Source of the DNA: Pseudomonas sp. B21_DOA
GTDB lineage: Bacteria; Pseudomonadota; Gammaproteobacteria; Pseudomonadales; Pseudomonadaceae
Direction of reading: 5' to 3'
Length of the DNA stretch: 64,000 bases
Assembly (NCBI GenBank): GCA_030544685.1
Contig: CP086683.1
Location: 558,001 to 622,000 of the forward strand
The translations under genes were made by a program, and so were the position numbers. Below the pieces are notes generated by a model. That model saw only the letters and a list, made by a program, of their open reading frames with translations, made no database searches and was not told the DNA's origin. Of the stretch, positions 18,577 through 27,862 are shown one piece after another; within the stretch, counting starts at the first letter, position 1, and every line of letters begins with the position of its first letter.

Positions 18577-19125
18577 ATGAGTAAAAAACTACTGGATGAG
18601 ACGAGCAAATTTCTCAGCTTCGTGTTGCGTCACCAGCCTCAAGCGATTGGTCTTACGCTGGATTCGGATGGCTGGGCAAATATCGACGCACTGATTCATG
18701 GTGCTGCGCGTGACGGTCGCAATCTCGATCGCGATTTGATTGAAACAGTGGTGGCAAGTAGCGACAAAAAGCGTTTTGCGATTTCCACTGACGGCTTGTG
18801 CATCCGCGCTGTTCAGGGCCATTCGACGAAGACTGTCGAGTTGCAGTTCGACGAGAAACACCCACCGCAAACGCTGTATCACGGCACAGCGACGCGTTTT
18901 CTCGATTCGATCAATGAACAAGGTCTAATCCCTGGATCACGCCATCATGTGCATCTTTCGGAAGAGATCGTCACTGCCACTTCCGTAGGTCAACGCTACG
19001 GCAGCGTAGTGGTCCTCGCAGTCGCGGCGCAGCAGATGCAGGAAGGAGGCTTCAAGTTCTATCAGGCCGAAAACGGCGTGTGGCTGACAGACCACGTACC
19101 TGCGCGCTTCATGACAAAACTGTAA
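18577..19125 (+). CDS. kptA: KptA/Tpt1 family RNA 2'-phosphotransferase
   Basis: This enzyme moves the internal 2'-phosphate of RNA to NAD+, giving ADP-ribose 1'',2''-cyclic phosphate. In fungi it finishes tRNA splicing; in bacteria the substrate is uncertain. The 182-residue protein has the N-terminal [19 protein letters not shown] with catalytic Arg18-His19, a KKRF Arg, [18 protein letters not shown] and a C-terminal [11 protein letters not shown] motif. The start at 18577 follows GAAAGGGAAG. Base use seems less GC-rich than its neighbours, and REP pairs flank it on both sides, so it may be an acquired gene. Confidence 0.92.
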   Translation: MSKKLLDETSKFLSFVLRHQPQAIGLTLDSDGWANIDALIHGAARDGRNLDRDLIETVVASSDKKRFAISTDGLCIRAVQGHSTKTVELQFDEKHPPQTLYHGTATRFLDSINEQGLIPGSRHHVHLSEEIVTATSVGQRYGSVVVLAVAAQQMQEGGFKFYQAENGVWLTDHVPARFMTKL

Positions 19126-19147
19126 ATCCGAGATACTCACAACTACT

Positions 19148-19234
19148 GTAGGAGTGAGCCTGCTCGCGATAGCTGTTTGACACTCAACATCCACGCCGAC
19201 TGACACACCTCTTCGCGAGCAGGCTCGCTCCCAC
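19148..19234. repeat. REP pair, family A (variant GTAGGAGTGAGCC left arm)
   Basis: GTAGGAGTGAGCCTGCTCGCG and the inverted CGCGAGCAGGCTCGCTCCCAC. The left arm has the same GTAGGAGTGAGCC variant as the REP interrupted by the IS110 element at 32.7-34 kb, so it serves as an empty-site reference. Confidence 0.88.
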
Positions 19235-19248
19235 TATCGGGCCATGGT

Positions 19249-20037
19249 TCAATGATTCTTCGATAAGCGGCTCTGCGCCTGCAGGATCGCCTTAAGGCCA
19301 ACGGAATCTTTGCAGCCCAGCGCTATCGCTTTATCGAAGTGTTCGATATTCCCGCTGTCGCGCAGATCGCTGCCATTCACACGAGTCAACGCGAGTATGT
19401 AGTAGGCCTCAGCCCGGAACTGGTCTTCGGACAATACCAGGCCAGCTGCGCGGGCTCGCATGGCGGCCATCGGCCCGACCCTGCCGGCAGGCGCCCCGTT
19501 TTCTTCAAAACACAGCGAACGTTTGGCCTGCAACGGATAGTCGTCAGCCTGCGTATCAGGCTTGAGCAGCAACTGCTCGAGAGACTGCAAGAATTTCAAA
19601 TGATCAGGATTTTGCGCATCAAATCGTTCATACGCCTTGTCGCACAAATGGTAATAGCCCACCGCAGCCGCTAACAATCCATCATCCATGGCCTGCTGAT
19701 AAAGACCACAGGTCTGTAAGCGCGTCTGCTCGGAAAACATCGGGTTGTCCTGCAGGCTGGCCAGAAAATAGGTGGCCAGCGTGTGCCCGCCGTCCGACGC
19801 ATGCTTGAGGTTATCCACAAGAGCCTCGAGATCACCCTCGGCAACGCGCAACTGTTCAGGGGTGTATTGCACGCTTTCCCCGGCGGCCTCACGCTTGATC
19901 CGGTCATTAGCGTCGCGCTCGATCTTTGCCGCCGTTCTCTGCGCACTCGCGAAGTATTCCTCGGGGCTGACTACCCGTTCGCACGCTGCGCAAAACAGCA
20001 GCCCCAGAACTACGGTGCAGGCAAAAATGGCTTTCAA
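19249..20037 (-). CDS. Putative lipoprotein of unknown function, helical-repeat type
   Basis: A 262-residue protein with an N-terminal signal, AIFACTVVLGLLFCAACE, that ends in a possible lipobox (CAAC, not an ideal match). The rest is largely alpha-helical: an early Lys/Glu/Arg-rich segment (AAKIERDANDRIKREAAG), then Ala/Leu-rich stretches with evenly placed Tyr such as ATYFLASLQDNPMF, AAAVGYYHLCDKAY and AEAYYILALTRVNGSD. These suggest SEL1- or TPR-like helical pairs. I do not recognise a named family. It is flanked by a REP and a palindrome and has no operon partner. Confidence 0.7.
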   Translation of the reverse strand: MKAIFACTVVLGLLFCAACERVVSPEEYFASAQRTAAKIERDANDRIKREAAGESVQYTPEQLRVAEGDLEALVDNLKHASDGGHTLATYFLASLQDNPMFSEQTRLQTCGLYQQAMDDGLLAAAVGYYHLCDKAYERFDAQNPDHLKFLQSLEQLLLKPDTQADDYPLQAKRSLCFEENGAPAGRVGPMAAMRARAAGLVLSEDQFRAEAYYILALTRVNGSDLRDSGNIEHFDKAIALGCKDSVGLKAILQAQSRLSKNH

Positions 20038-20115
20038 GATTTGTCTTCCTTTACAAATGGGGCCTCGAGCTATCGGCGGATCATGGCCAAACTTGAGCGA
20101 ACCCCAGAAACAACT

Positions 20116-20191
20116 GTAGGAGCTGCGGCACGCTGCAACCTTTGATCCTCAAAATCAAGATCAAAAGATCGCAGCGCGCCGCAGCTCCTAC
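20116..20191. repeat. Palindromic repeat, family C (GTAGGAGCTGCGGC type)
   Basis: GTAGGAGCTGCGGC at the left is mirrored by GCCGCAGCTCCTAC at the right, with GATC/AAAAGATCGCAG motifs inside. Half copies of the same family occur at 40126-40169 and 50775-50806. It could also act as a transcription stop for trmB. Confidence 0.8.
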
Positions 20192-20209
20192 CGGGGTGTT
20201 GCGTGATGC

Positions 20210-20935
20210 TTAAGACAGTTTTTCGAACTTCAGATCCCACACGCCATGGCCAAGACGTTCGCCGCGGCGTTCGAACTTGGTGATCGGGCGTTCGGCCGGG
20301 CGCGGGACGCATTTGCCGTCTTCGGCAAGGTTGCGGTAGCCGGGGGCGACGTTCATCACTTCCAGCATGTACTCGGCGTACGGTTCCCAGTCGGTGGCCA
20401 TGTGCAGAATGCCGCCAACCTTCAACTTGCTACGCACCAGCTCGGCGAACGAGGCCTGGACGATGCGTCGCTTGTGGTGGCGGCTCTTGTGCCACGGATC
20501 CGGGAAAAACAGCATCAGGCGATCGAGGCTGTTGTCGGCGATGCAGCGGTTGAGCACTTCGATCGCGTCGCAATCGTAGACCCGCAGGTTGGTCAGACCT
20601 TGGGTCAACACGCCATTGAGCAGCGCGCCGACACCCGGACGGTGTACTTCAACACCGATGAAATCCTGCTCCGGAGCAGCCGCGGCCATTTCCAGCAGCG
20701 AATGGCCCATGCCGAAACCGATTTCCAGCGAGCGCGGCGCCGAGCGGCCGAACACCTGGTCGTAATCGACCGGCGCATCGGCCAGCGGCAGCACGTACAG
20801 CGGCGCGCCCTGGTCCAGGCCGCGTTGCTGGCCTTCGGTCATGCGCCCGGCGCGCATCACGAAACTCTTGATGCGGCGGTGTTGGCGCTCGTCGCCTTCG
20901 TCCGGCTGGACAGGCGTGTCGTTCGATTCAGTCAT
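20210..20935 (-). CDS. trmB: TrmB, tRNA (guanine-N7-)-methyltransferase
   Basis: TrmB methylates G46 of tRNA using SAM. The 241-residue product shows the SAM motif [15 protein letters not shown], then [10 protein letters not shown], the catalytic-site stretch [17 protein letters not shown], and the late [20 protein letters not shown] motif. The start at 20935 gives [15 protein letters not shown], as in homologues. It lies just downstream of thiG on the same strand with about 10 bases between, so thiS-thiG-trmB may be one transcript. Confidence 0.95.
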   Translation of the reverse strand: MTESNDTPVQPDEGDERQHRRIKSFVMRAGRMTEGQQRGLDQGAPLYVLPLADAPVDYDQVFGRSAPRSLEIGFGMGHSLLEMAAAAPEQDFIGVEVHRPGVGALLNGVLTQGLTNLRVYDCDAIEVLNRCIADNSLDRLMLFFPDPWHKSRHHKRRIVQASFAELVRSKLKVGGILHMATDWEPYAEYMLEVMNVAPGYRNLAEDGKCVPRPAERPITKFERRGERLGHGVWDLKFEKLS

Positions 20936-20944
20936 CAATGGCTC

Positions 20945-21738
20945 TTACTTGATCAGACCATCCAGCGGCGAAGAGGCGCTGGCATAGAGTTTTTCGGCAT
21001 ACGGCCAGCGAGGTAGGCCAGACGACCCGCGACGATGGCGTGTTGCATGGCTTGCGCCATCATCACCGGCTGCTGGGCGTGGGCGATGGCCGAGTTCATC
21101 AGTACGGCGTCGCAACCCAGCTCCATGGCGATGGTCGCGTCGGAAGCGGTACCGACGCCAGCATCCACCAGCACCGGGATCTTGGCTTCTTCGAGGATGA
21201 TCTGCAGATTGTACGGATTGCAGATGCCCAGACCGGAGCCGATCAGACCGGCCAGCGGCATCACGGCGATGCAACCGATTTCCGCCAGTTGCCGGGCGAT
21301 GATCGGGTCATCGCTGGTGTAGACCATCACGTCGAAGGCTTCCTTGACCAGCGTTTCGGCGGCCTTGAGGGTTTCGATCACGTTGGGGAACAGGGTCTTC
21401 TGATCGGCCAGCACTTCCAGCTTCACCAGGTTGTGGCCGTCGAGCAGCTCACGCGCCAGGCGGCAGGTGCGCACGGCTTCGATGGCGTCGTAGCAACCGG
21501 CAGTGTTCGGCAGGAAGGTGTAGCGCTCCGGCGACAGCACCTCAAGCAGGTTCGGCTCGCCTTCGATCTGGCCCAGGTTGGTGCGGCGTACGGCGAAGGT
21601 GACGATTTCGGCACCCGAGGCTTCGATGGCCTGGCGGGTTTCTTCCATGTCACGGTACTTGCCGGTACCGACCAGCAAACGCGACTGGTAAGTACGACCG
21701 GCCAGCACAAAAGGCTTGTCGCTACGAACGATGCTCAT
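20945..21738 (-). CDS. thiG: ThiG, thiazole synthase (frame broken near the C-terminus)
   Basis: ThiG builds the thiazole phosphate of thiamine from deoxyxylulose phosphate, dehydroglycine and ThiS-thiocarboxylate. The barrel protein shows [11 protein letters not shown], the Schiff-base Lys in [14 protein letters not shown], and phosphate-binding [12 protein letters not shown] and [12 protein letters not shown]. The frame changes at the T-run 20990-20994 (A-run in the gene); one more base restores [20 protein letters not shown] and a length of exactly 264, as in other pseudomonads. Without the repair the last residues are aberrant. Confidence 0.94.
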
Positions 21739-21798
21739 GGGGAATCCTCTTTAGGGGTGAGGGTCTTGCAGAATTCTGTGCCCTCGCGGGCCGGGCGA

Positions 21799-21999
21799 TC
21801 AGCCGCCGCCGATGGCGTGGACCACTTCGACGTTGTCGCCGTCGTTCAAGGTGGTATCGGCGTGCTGGCTGCGCGGGACGATGTCCAGATTGAGCTCTAC
21901 CGCCACACGGCGCCCGGTCAGATCCAGACGGGTGATCAGGCCCGCAACGGTTTCACCGTCGGGCAATTCAAAGGACTCGCCGTTCAACTGAATGCGCAT
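21799..21999 (-). CDS. thiS: ThiS, sulfur-carrier protein for thiazole synthesis
   Basis: A 66-residue ubiquitin-like protein that carries sulfur as a C-terminal thiocarboxylate to ThiG. It starts [15 protein letters not shown], has the typical [14 protein letters not shown] core and ends in the essential Gly-Gly (AIGGG). A longer in-frame start upstream was rejected because the family begins at this Met. It is 60 bases ahead of thiG on the same strand. A TAGAAT-like -10 box lies on the minus strand at 22031-22036. No TPP riboswitch motif was seen upstream. Confidence 0.93.
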   Translation of the reverse strand: MRIQLNGESFELPDGETVAGLITRLDLTGRRVAVELNLDIVPRSQHADTTLNDGDNVEVVHAIGGG

Positions 22000-22070
22000 G
22001 CACAACGCCGCCATCATTTTTAGGGGCTGGCATTCTAGCCCGATCATGACCTAAAGGTCAGTACCAAGCG

Positions 22071-22451
22071 TCAAGCGGTTAGCTGCAAGCGCCAGGCGGC
22101 GAGGCCGAGGCAAACCCAACCGATGAGAAACGCGAGGCCACCAAACGGCGTGATGATGCCGAGCTTGCTGATGCCGGTCATGGTCAGCACGTACAGGCTG
22201 CCGGAGAACAACAGGATGCCGATGGTGAAGGACACGCCGGCCCAAGTGATCAGTCGCCCTTGAATCTGCGTGGCCAGCAGCGCAACGCCGAACAGCGCGA
22301 GTGTGTGCACCAGTTGGTAGGTGACGCCCGTGTGGAAAATCGTCAGGTATTCCGGGGTCAGGCGGTTTTTCAGGCCATGGGCGGCGAACGCGCCCAGCGC
22401 AACGCCGGTGAATCCGAAAAAAGCGGCCAGCATCAAAAAGCCACGCAGCAT
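22071..22451 (-). CDS. DUF423 family membrane protein
   Basis: A 126-residue protein with four hydrophobic segments, starting MLRGFLMLAAFFGFTGVALGAFAAHGLKNRL, which is the DUF423 signature (G-A-F-x-A-H-G-L). Later HTLALFGVALLA, FTIGILLFSGSLYVL and ITPFGGLAFLIGWV give the other helices. The function is unknown. It is divergent from mtgA and upstream of thiS on the same strand. Confidence 0.87.
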   Translation of the reverse strand: MLRGFLMLAAFFGFTGVALGAFAAHGLKNRLTPEYLTIFHTGVTYQLVHTLALFGVALLATQIQGRLITWAGVSFTIGILLFSGSLYVLTMTGISKLGIITPFGGLAFLIGWVCLGLAAWRLQLTA

Positions 22452-22525
22452 GGGGAACTCCAGTCAGACGCCATCGGCAGGGTCTGTATAATGGCCCGCT
22501 CCACGGGTTCGGCCAAGCCATCTCT

Positions 22526-23248
22526 ATGCTGCGTTCAATTTTCCGTCGTCTCACTAAGGCCCTGCTCTGGTTCGCCGGCGGCAGTGTCTTGCTGGTGCTG
22601 GTGTTTCGCTTCGTGCCACCGCCGGGTACGGCGTTGATGGTCGAGCGCAAGGTCGAATCCTGGGTCGACGGTGAGCCGATTGATCTGCAGCGCACCTGGA
22701 AACCTTGGGGCGAAATCTCCGATGACCTGAAAGTGGCGGTAATTGCTGGCGAAGACCAGAAATTCCCCGAGCACTGGGGCTTCGATCTGAGCGCGATTCA
22801 GGCCGCTCTGGCACACAACGAACTGGGCGGTTCGATTCGCGGTGCCAGCACCTTGAGCCAGCAGGTGTCGAAAAATCTCTTTCTCTGGTCGGGCCGCAGT
22901 TATCTGCGCAAAGGCCTGGAAGCGTGGTTTACCGCGCTGATCGAGGTGTTCTGGCCCAAGCAGCGGATTCTCGAGGTGTACCTGAACAGCGTTGAGTGGG
23001 ATGACGGCGTGTTTGGCGCTGAAGCGGCGGCCCGTCATCACTTTGGCGTGAGTGCGAAGTCATTGTCGCGTCAGCAGGCGAGTTATCTGGCCGCGGTACT
23101 GCCCAATCCACGGGTGTGGAGCGCGAGTCATCCGACCGGTTATGTATCGCGACGCGCCGGGTGGATTCGGCAGCAGATGAGTCAGTTGGGTGGCGATAGT
23201 TATCTGCTCGGACTGAATGATTCGCGGCGAGCGCCTTGGTCTGAATAA
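22526..23248 (+). CDS. mtgA: MtgA, monofunctional peptidoglycan glycosyltransferase
   Basis: MtgA polymerises lipid II into glycan strands. The 240-residue protein has one N-terminal membrane anchor (ALLWFAGGSVLLVLVFRFV) and a GT51 domain with the catalytic Glu in VIAGEDQKFPEHWGFD, then RGASTLSQQVSKNLFLW, KQRILEVYLNSVEWDDGVFGAEAAA and YLAAVLPNP. It has no transpeptidase domain. It is convergent with rpoH, with a REP pair and a strong terminator between. Confidence 0.95.
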   Translation: MLRSIFRRLTKALLWFAGGSVLLVLVFRFVPPPGTALMVERKVESWVDGEPIDLQRTWKPWGEISDDLKVAVIAGEDQKFPEHWGFDLSAIQAALAHNELGGSIRGASTLSQQVSKNLFLWSGRSYLRKGLEAWFTALIEVFWPKQRILEVYLNSVEWDDGVFGAEAAARHHFGVSAKSLSRQQASYLAAVLPNPRVWSASHPTGYVSRRAGWIRQQMSQLGGDSYLLGLNDSRRAPWSE

Positions 23249-23263
23249 CGCCGAAATACTAAT

Positions 23264-23350
23264 GTGGGAGCGAGCCTGCTCGCGAAAGCGGTGTGTCAGC
23301 CTGTGTTGATGTCACTGATAAACCGCATTCGCGAGCAGGCTCGCTCCCAC
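23264..23350. repeat. REP pair, family A
   Basis: GTGGGAGCGAGCCTGCTCGCG and the inverted GCGAGCAGGCTCGCTCCCAC, downstream of mtgA. Confidence 0.9.
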
Positions 23351-23376
23351 AGGGATTTATGTTGAAACAGAAATGA

Positions 23377-23412
23377 AAACGCCCCGATCATCGCTGATCG
23401 GGGCGTTTTTTA
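23377..23412. terminator. Bidirectional rho-independent terminator between mtgA and rpoH
   Basis: AAAACGCCCCGATCA pairs with TGATCGGGGCGTTTTT around a TCGC loop. The stem is perfect and has a T-run on one side and an A-run on the other, so it can end both convergent transcripts. Confidence 0.92.
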
Positions 23413-23427
23413 TTGCTGATGCGCCGG

Positions 23428-24282
23428 TTACGCGGCGATCGACAACTTGAGCTTGTTCATCGCGCTCTTTTCGAGCTGACGGATTCGCTCGGCCGACACG
23501 TTGTACTTCTGCGCCAGGTCGTGCAGCGTGGCTTTCTCTTCTGCCAGCCAGCGCTGGTAGAGGATGTCGCGGCTACGCTCGTCCAGCACTTCGAGTGCTT
23601 CGTGCAGGTTGGTGTTCGAGTTGTCGCTCCAGTCGGCATCTTCCAGTTGACGCGCCGGGTCGTACCGGTGGTCTTCCAGGTAGTTGGCCGGCGACTGGAA
23701 AGCACTGTCGTCGTCGGCTTCGGCAGCCGGGTCGAAGGCCATGTCATGGCCGGTCAGGCGACTTTCCATCTCGCGCACTTCACGTGGTTCGACGCCAAGG
23801 CTTTCCGCCACACGGTGGACTTCCTCGTTGTTCAGCCACGCCAGACGCTTCTTCTGGCTGCGCAGGTTGAAGAACAGCTTGCGCTGGGCCTTGGTGGTCG
23901 CGACTTTCACAATGCGCCAGTTGCGCAGGATGAACTCGTGAATTTCCGCCTTGATCCAGTGCACGGCGAACGACACCAGACGCACACCCATTTCCGGGTT
24001 GAAGCGCTTGACGGCCTTCATCAGGCCGACGTTACCTTCCTGGATCAGGTCAGCCTGAGCCAGACCGTAGCCGGAATAGCTACGGGCAATGTGTACGACA
24101 AAACGCAGGTGGGCGAGCACCATCTGCCGAGCCGCCCCCAAATCCTGCTCATAGTAGAGACTCTCGGCCAGTTCACGCTCCTGCTCCGGCGTCAGCAATG
24201 GAATGCTGTTGACGGTGTGCACGTAGGCTTCCAGGTTCGCACCCGGAACCAGCGCATACGCAGGTTGCAAAGAATTGGTCAT
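23428..24282 (-). CDS. rpoH: RpoH, heat-shock sigma factor sigma-32
   Basis: RpoH directs RNA polymerase to heat-shock promoters. The 284-residue protein has region 2 ([34 protein letters not shown]), the RpoH box [13 protein letters not shown] that sets it apart from other sigmas, and region 4 with [18 protein letters not shown] helix-turn-helix ending KLKLSIAA. The start at 24282 ([11 protein letters not shown]) is the family start; an upstream in-frame ATG was rejected. It lies downstream of ftsYEX, the usual order, with a hairpin-bearing leader that may affect expression. Confidence 0.95.
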   Translation of the reverse strand: MTNSLQPAYALVPGANLEAYVHTVNSIPLLTPEQERELAESLYYEQDLGAARQMVLAHLRFVVHIARSYSGYGLAQADLIQEGNVGLMKAVKRFNPEMGVRLVSFAVHWIKAEIHEFILRNWRIVKVATTKAQRKLFFNLRSQKKRLAWLNNEEVHRVAESLGVEPREVREMESRLTGHDMAFDPAAEADDDSAFQSPANYLEDHRYDPARQLEDADWSDNSNTNLHEALEVLDERSRDILYQRWLAEEKATLHDLAQKYNVSAERIRQLEKSAMNKLKLSIAA

Positions 24283-24396
24283 ACGAAAAAACCTCCCACT
24301 TACATACTCGTGCCTCTCGGCACTGCGAAAAATTGACCGGGAACTCAGGTACAAGTTCCCATAAAAACCGCAAGGTCAATCACGCGCAAAAAGATT
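24283..24396 (-). promoter_or_regulatory. rpoH leader / ftsX-rpoH spacer with two hairpins
   Basis: Read on the minus strand, GGGAACT TGTACC TGAGTTCCC forms a hairpin (24339-24360) with a T-run a few bases on, and GTGCC GAGA GGCAC forms a second one (24309-24322) nearer the rpoH start. The first could be a weak terminator for ftsX or an attenuator. The second could shape rpoH translation. Which role applies cannot be told from sequence alone. Confidence 0.45.
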
Positions 24397-25422
24397 CTAC
24401 TTCGGCGCCAGCTCCCTGAGATGACGTGCGACTGCAATCCATGCACCGATATAACCCAACAGCACCGCGCCAAGCAAGAGCGACAGACCGTCGGCCACTG
24501 GCACGCCGGCCAAGGCGAAATCACTGCCGTACAAGCCGGCCAGTCCAACCACCGCATCGTTCAGCCAGTTGAGGCCGAACGCCAATACACCCCAGGACAA
24601 CAGCCCTGCACCGAAGCCATACAACGCGCCCATATAAAGGAAAGGGCGACGCACATAACTGTCAGTGCCGCCGACGAGTTTAATCACTTCTATCTCGGTG
24701 CGGCGGTTTTCAATATGAAGACGAATGGTATTGCCTATCACCAAAAGTAATGCAGACACCAAAAGCACCGTCAGACCGAAGACAAAGCGGTCGCCAAGCT
24801 TGAGGATGGCTGCCAGACGCTCGACCCAGACTAGATCAAGTTGCGCCTGTTGTACCTTGGGCAGCTCGGAAAGTTTTTGTCTTAATGCTTCGAGTGTCGG
24901 CTTGTCGACTTCGTTCGGTGTCACCAGCACTACACCGGGCAAAGGGTTTTCCGGCAGCTCACGCAGGGCTTCGCCCAGGCCGGACTGCTGCTGGAACTCC
25001 TCCAGCGCCTGATCGCGGCCAACATATTCGGCATCGGCTACGCCGGGCATGCCTTTGATCTGCTCACGCAGCGACTCGCCCTGATCCGGGCTGGCGTCGA
25101 GTTGCAGGTACAGGGAAATCTGCGCCGCGCGCTGCCAGGAACCGCCAAGACGCTCGACGTTGTTAAGCAACAGCGACAGCCCCATCGGCAGACTCAATGC
25201 AACGGCCATCACCATGCAGGTGAAGAAGCTGCCGATCGGCTGTTTGCCGAGGCGGCGCAGGCTGTCGAGCAGGCTGGCGCGGTGGCTTTCGATCCAGGCG
25301 CGAAACAGCGTGGCGAAGTCCGGACCATCGTCATCGTCGTGCTTTTTCTTCTTTTGCGGTTGCGGGTCGGCGGCCTTCGGGGCCACGCGCTCGGAAACCT
25401 TCGGACTGCGTGTCGCACTCAT
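24397..25422 (-). CDS. ftsX: FtsX, cell-division ABC transporter-like permease
   Basis: FtsX is the membrane half of FtsEX, which controls peptidoglycan hydrolases during septation. The 341-residue protein has a long Lys/Asp-rich cytoplasmic N-terminus (KKKKHDDDDGPD), a first membrane helix near residues 68-88, a periplasmic loop to about 200, and three more helices near 217-238, 269-290 and 312-333. It overlaps ftsE by four bases (ATGA), so the pair is translationally coupled. Confidence 0.95.
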   Translation of the reverse strand: MSATRSPKVSERVAPKAADPQPQKKKKHDDDDGPDFATLFRAWIESHRASLLDSLRRLGKQPIGSFFTCMVMAVALSLPMGLSLLLNNVERLGGSWQRAAQISLYLQLDASPDQGESLREQIKGMPGVADAEYVGRDQALEEFQQQSGLGEALRELPENPLPGVVLVTPNEVDKPTLEALRQKLSELPKVQQAQLDLVWVERLAAILKLGDRFVFGLTVLLVSALLLVIGNTIRLHIENRRTEIEVIKLVGGTDSYVRRPFLYMGALYGFGAGLLSWGVLAFGLNWLNDAVVGLAGLYGSDFALAGVPVADGLSLLLGAVLLGYIGAWIAVARHLRELAPK

Positions 25423-26090
25423 ACCCCGGCCTCCCCGTCGCCGATCAGGCGGCCGCGTTGCAGGGTCAGCATGCGATGACGCATGCGCGCGATCAGTGCC
25501 AGGTCGTGACTGGCGATCAGCACGCTGGTGCCCAAACGGTTGATGTCTTCGAACACGCCCATGATCTCCGCCGCAAGACGCGGGTCGAGGTTACCGGTCG
25601 GTTCGTCCGCCAGCAGCAAGGCCGGGCGGTGGACGATGGCGCGGGCGATGCCGACGCGCTGTTGCTGACCGGTGGACAGGTCGCCCGGGTACAGATCGCT
25701 TTTATCCGACAGTGCCACGCGCTCCAGCGCCGAATCGACGCGCTTGGCAATCTCGACCTTGGACAGGCCGAGAATCTGCAGTGGCAAGGCGACGTTGTTG
25801 AACACCGTGCGGTCGAACAGCAACTGGTGATTCTGGAACACCACGCCGATCTGCCGGCGCAGAAATGGAATCTGCGCGTTGCTGATGGTGCTCAGGTCCT
25901 GCCCGGCGAGCAGCAGTTTGCCGCTGGTCGGCCGCTCCATTGCCAACAACAGGCGCAACAGCGTGGATTTACCGGCACCGGAGTGACCGGTGACAAACAA
26001 GAACTCGCCACGACGGACTCGAAAGCTCAGCTCATGCAAGCCGACGTGACCGTTCGGGTAGCGTTTACCGACCTGTTCGAAACGAATCAT
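25419..26090 (-). CDS. ftsE: FtsE, cell-division ATP-binding protein
   Basis: FtsE is the ATPase partner of FtsX. The 223-residue product has Walker A in [19 protein letters not shown], the Q-loop in [10 protein letters not shown], the ABC signature [15 protein letters not shown], Walker B in [13 protein letters not shown] and the switch His in [10 protein letters not shown]. It overlaps ftsY upstream and ftsX downstream by four bases each, as in the ftsYEX operon of other gamma-proteobacteria. Confidence 0.96.
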   Translation of the reverse strand: MIRFEQVGKRYPNGHVGLHELSFRVRRGEFLFVTGHSGAGKSTLLRLLLAMERPTSGKLLLAGQDLSTISNAQIPFLRRQIGVVFQNHQLLFDRTVFNNVALPLQILGLSKVEIAKRVDSALERVALSDKSDLYPGDLSTGQQQRVGIARAIVHRPALLLADEPTGNLDPRLAAEIMGVFEDINRLGTSVLIASHDLALIARMRHRMLTLQRGRLIGDGEAGV

Positions 26091-27577
26091 GAACGCTCCC
26101 GCTCGGCAAATAGTGCCTGGACAAAGGGTTCGGCTTCAAAGGTACGCAAATCGTCGATGCCTTCACCGACGCCGATGTAGCGGATCGGCAGACCGAACTG
26201 CTTGGCCAGGGCGAAAATCACCCCGCCCTTGGCGGTGCCGTCGAGCTTGGTCAGGGCCAGGCCGGTCAGTTCGACAGTCTGATTGAACTGCTTGGCCTGA
26301 TTGATGGCGTTCTGGCCAGTGCCGGCGTCGAGCACCAGCAGCACTTCGTGCGGCGCGTCGGCGTCGAGCTTGCCGATCACCCGGCGGACCTTTTTCAGCT
26401 CTTCCATCAGGTTGTCTTTGGTGTGCAGGCGACCGGCGGTGTCAGCGATCAGCACGTCGATACCACGGGCCTTAGCCGCTTGCACCGCGTCGAAGATGAC
26501 CGAAGCCGAATCGGCGCCGGTGTGCTGGGCGATCACCGGAATCTTGTTGCGCTCGCCCCAGACCTGCAATTGCTCCACGGCGGCGGCGCGGAAGGTATCG
26601 CCGGCCGCCAGCATGACTTTCTTGCCTTCCAGTTGCAGCTTCTTCGCCAGTTTGCCGATGGTGGTGGTTTTGCCGGCGCCGTTGACGCCGACCACCAGAA
26701 TCACGAACGGCTTGTTCTGCGAGGCGATTTTCAGTGGCTGTTCAACCGGCTTGAGCATCGCCGCCAGTTCGGCCTGCAAGGATTTGTACAGGGCGTCGGC
26801 GTCGGCCAGTTCCTTGCGGGCGACCTTTTGAGTCAGGCGCTGGATGATCTGCGTGGTGGCTTCAACGCCGACGTCGGCGGTCAGCAGACGGGTTTCGAGG
26901 TCATCGAGCAGGTCATCATCGATGGTCTTGCGCCCGAGGAACAGGCTGGCCATGCCCTCGCCGATGCTGGCGCTGGTCTTCGACAGGCCTTGCTTGAGAC
27001 GGGCGAAGAAGCCGGCTTTGGTTTCTTCGGTGCGCGGGGTTTCGACGGGCGCTTCTACAGGCGCTTCCATGGGCACGACCGGAGCGACAACTGGCGCAGC
27101 GGCAAGCGGTGCAGGCTCAGGCTCAGGCTCGGATGGCGGGACAACCGGAGCGACGGGTTCAGCAATGACCGGCGCGGGTTCGGCAACCGACTCAGGCACA
27201 GGCTGCGCAGCCGGCTCGGCGGCCGGCGCGGGAATCACAGGCGTCACATGCGGCGCTGCTTCTTCAACCAGGGCCACCGGCTCTTCTGCCACCGGCAAGG
27301 TCAGCCACGGCTCGGCAGCGGGCGTCAGCGGCAACTCGGCAGCGGCCGGTGTTTCACGCTCGGCTTCAGCCTCCGGTTGCAGCACCGGCTCAGCGATCGG
27401 CAGCACAATCGGCGCCGGCTCTTCTTCTATTACAGGCGCTGGCGCGGGGGCCGGCTCAGGAATCGCGGGCGGCTGTTCGACGACGGGTTCCTGCGGTTTC
27501 TTCCGCAGCCATCCGAACAGGCTTTTCTTCTCGCCAGCCGCAGCTGGGCTCTTCTTGTCGTCGTTGGAACCAAACAT
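26087..27577 (-). CDS. ftsY: FtsY, signal recognition particle receptor
   Basis: FtsY docks SRP-ribosome complexes at the membrane. The 496-residue protein has a long acidic, Pro/Ala/Glu-rich N-terminal A domain (about residues 30-190), then the NG GTPase: VVGVNGAGKTTTIGKLAKKL, MLAAGDTFRAAAVEQL, VLIADTAGRLHTKDNL, LTKLDGTAKGG and a final GVGEGIDDLRTF. The A domain is low in complexity and varies between species. It heads ftsYEX. Confidence 0.96.
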   Translation of the reverse strand: MFGSNDDKKSPAAAGEKKSLFGWLRKKPQEPVVEQPPAIPEPAPAPAPVIEEEPAPIVLPIAEPVLQPEAEAERETPAAAELPLTPAAEPWLTLPVAEEPVALVEEAAPHVTPVIPAPAAEPAAQPVPESVAEPAPVIAEPVAPVVPPSEPEPEPAPLAAAPVVAPVVPMEAPVEAPVETPRTEETKAGFFARLKQGLSKTSASIGEGMASLFLGRKTIDDDLLDDLETRLLTADVGVEATTQIIQRLTQKVARKELADADALYKSLQAELAAMLKPVEQPLKIASQNKPFVILVVGVNGAGKTTTIGKLAKKLQLEGKKVMLAAGDTFRAAAVEQLQVWGERNKIPVIAQHTGADSASVIFDAVQAAKARGIDVLIADTAGRLHTKDNLMEELKKVRRVIGKLDADAPHEVLLVLDAGTGQNAINQAKQFNQTVELTGLALTKLDGTAKGGVIFALAKQFGLPIRYIGVGEGIDDLRTFEAEPFVQALFAERERS

Positions 27578-27862
27578 GGAGGACGGCTATCTCACGGTAG
27601 CGACGCGCCAACAGGGCGCCCCGGCAAATAAATATTCGATGCAGAACAGACTGTGTTTCACCCAGCTTGTTCACGCGCAACATTTTGTCGAGGCGCCGAA
27701 GGCACCTCAAAATTCAATTAACACGAAGGACTGGAGCGGCATCGTCGGCGAAAACGCGCAGTTCAGATGAAAAACTGCTGTTATCAGCGACAAACCCATA
27801 CAGCCTGACCGGGTATCGAAACCTGATAGGCGTGGCCGCCAGTAAAACGGATCAGTATCCTA

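Noticed and set aside
21999..22070. TPP riboswitch ahead of thiS
   Set aside because: No CUGAGA-type core or matching fold was seen; only a -10-like box is present.
26348..27770. Long plus-strand frames opposite ftsY, rich in Gly, Ser, Thr and Arg
   Set aside because: They mirror the low-complexity acidic A domain of FtsY and do not resemble any protein family.
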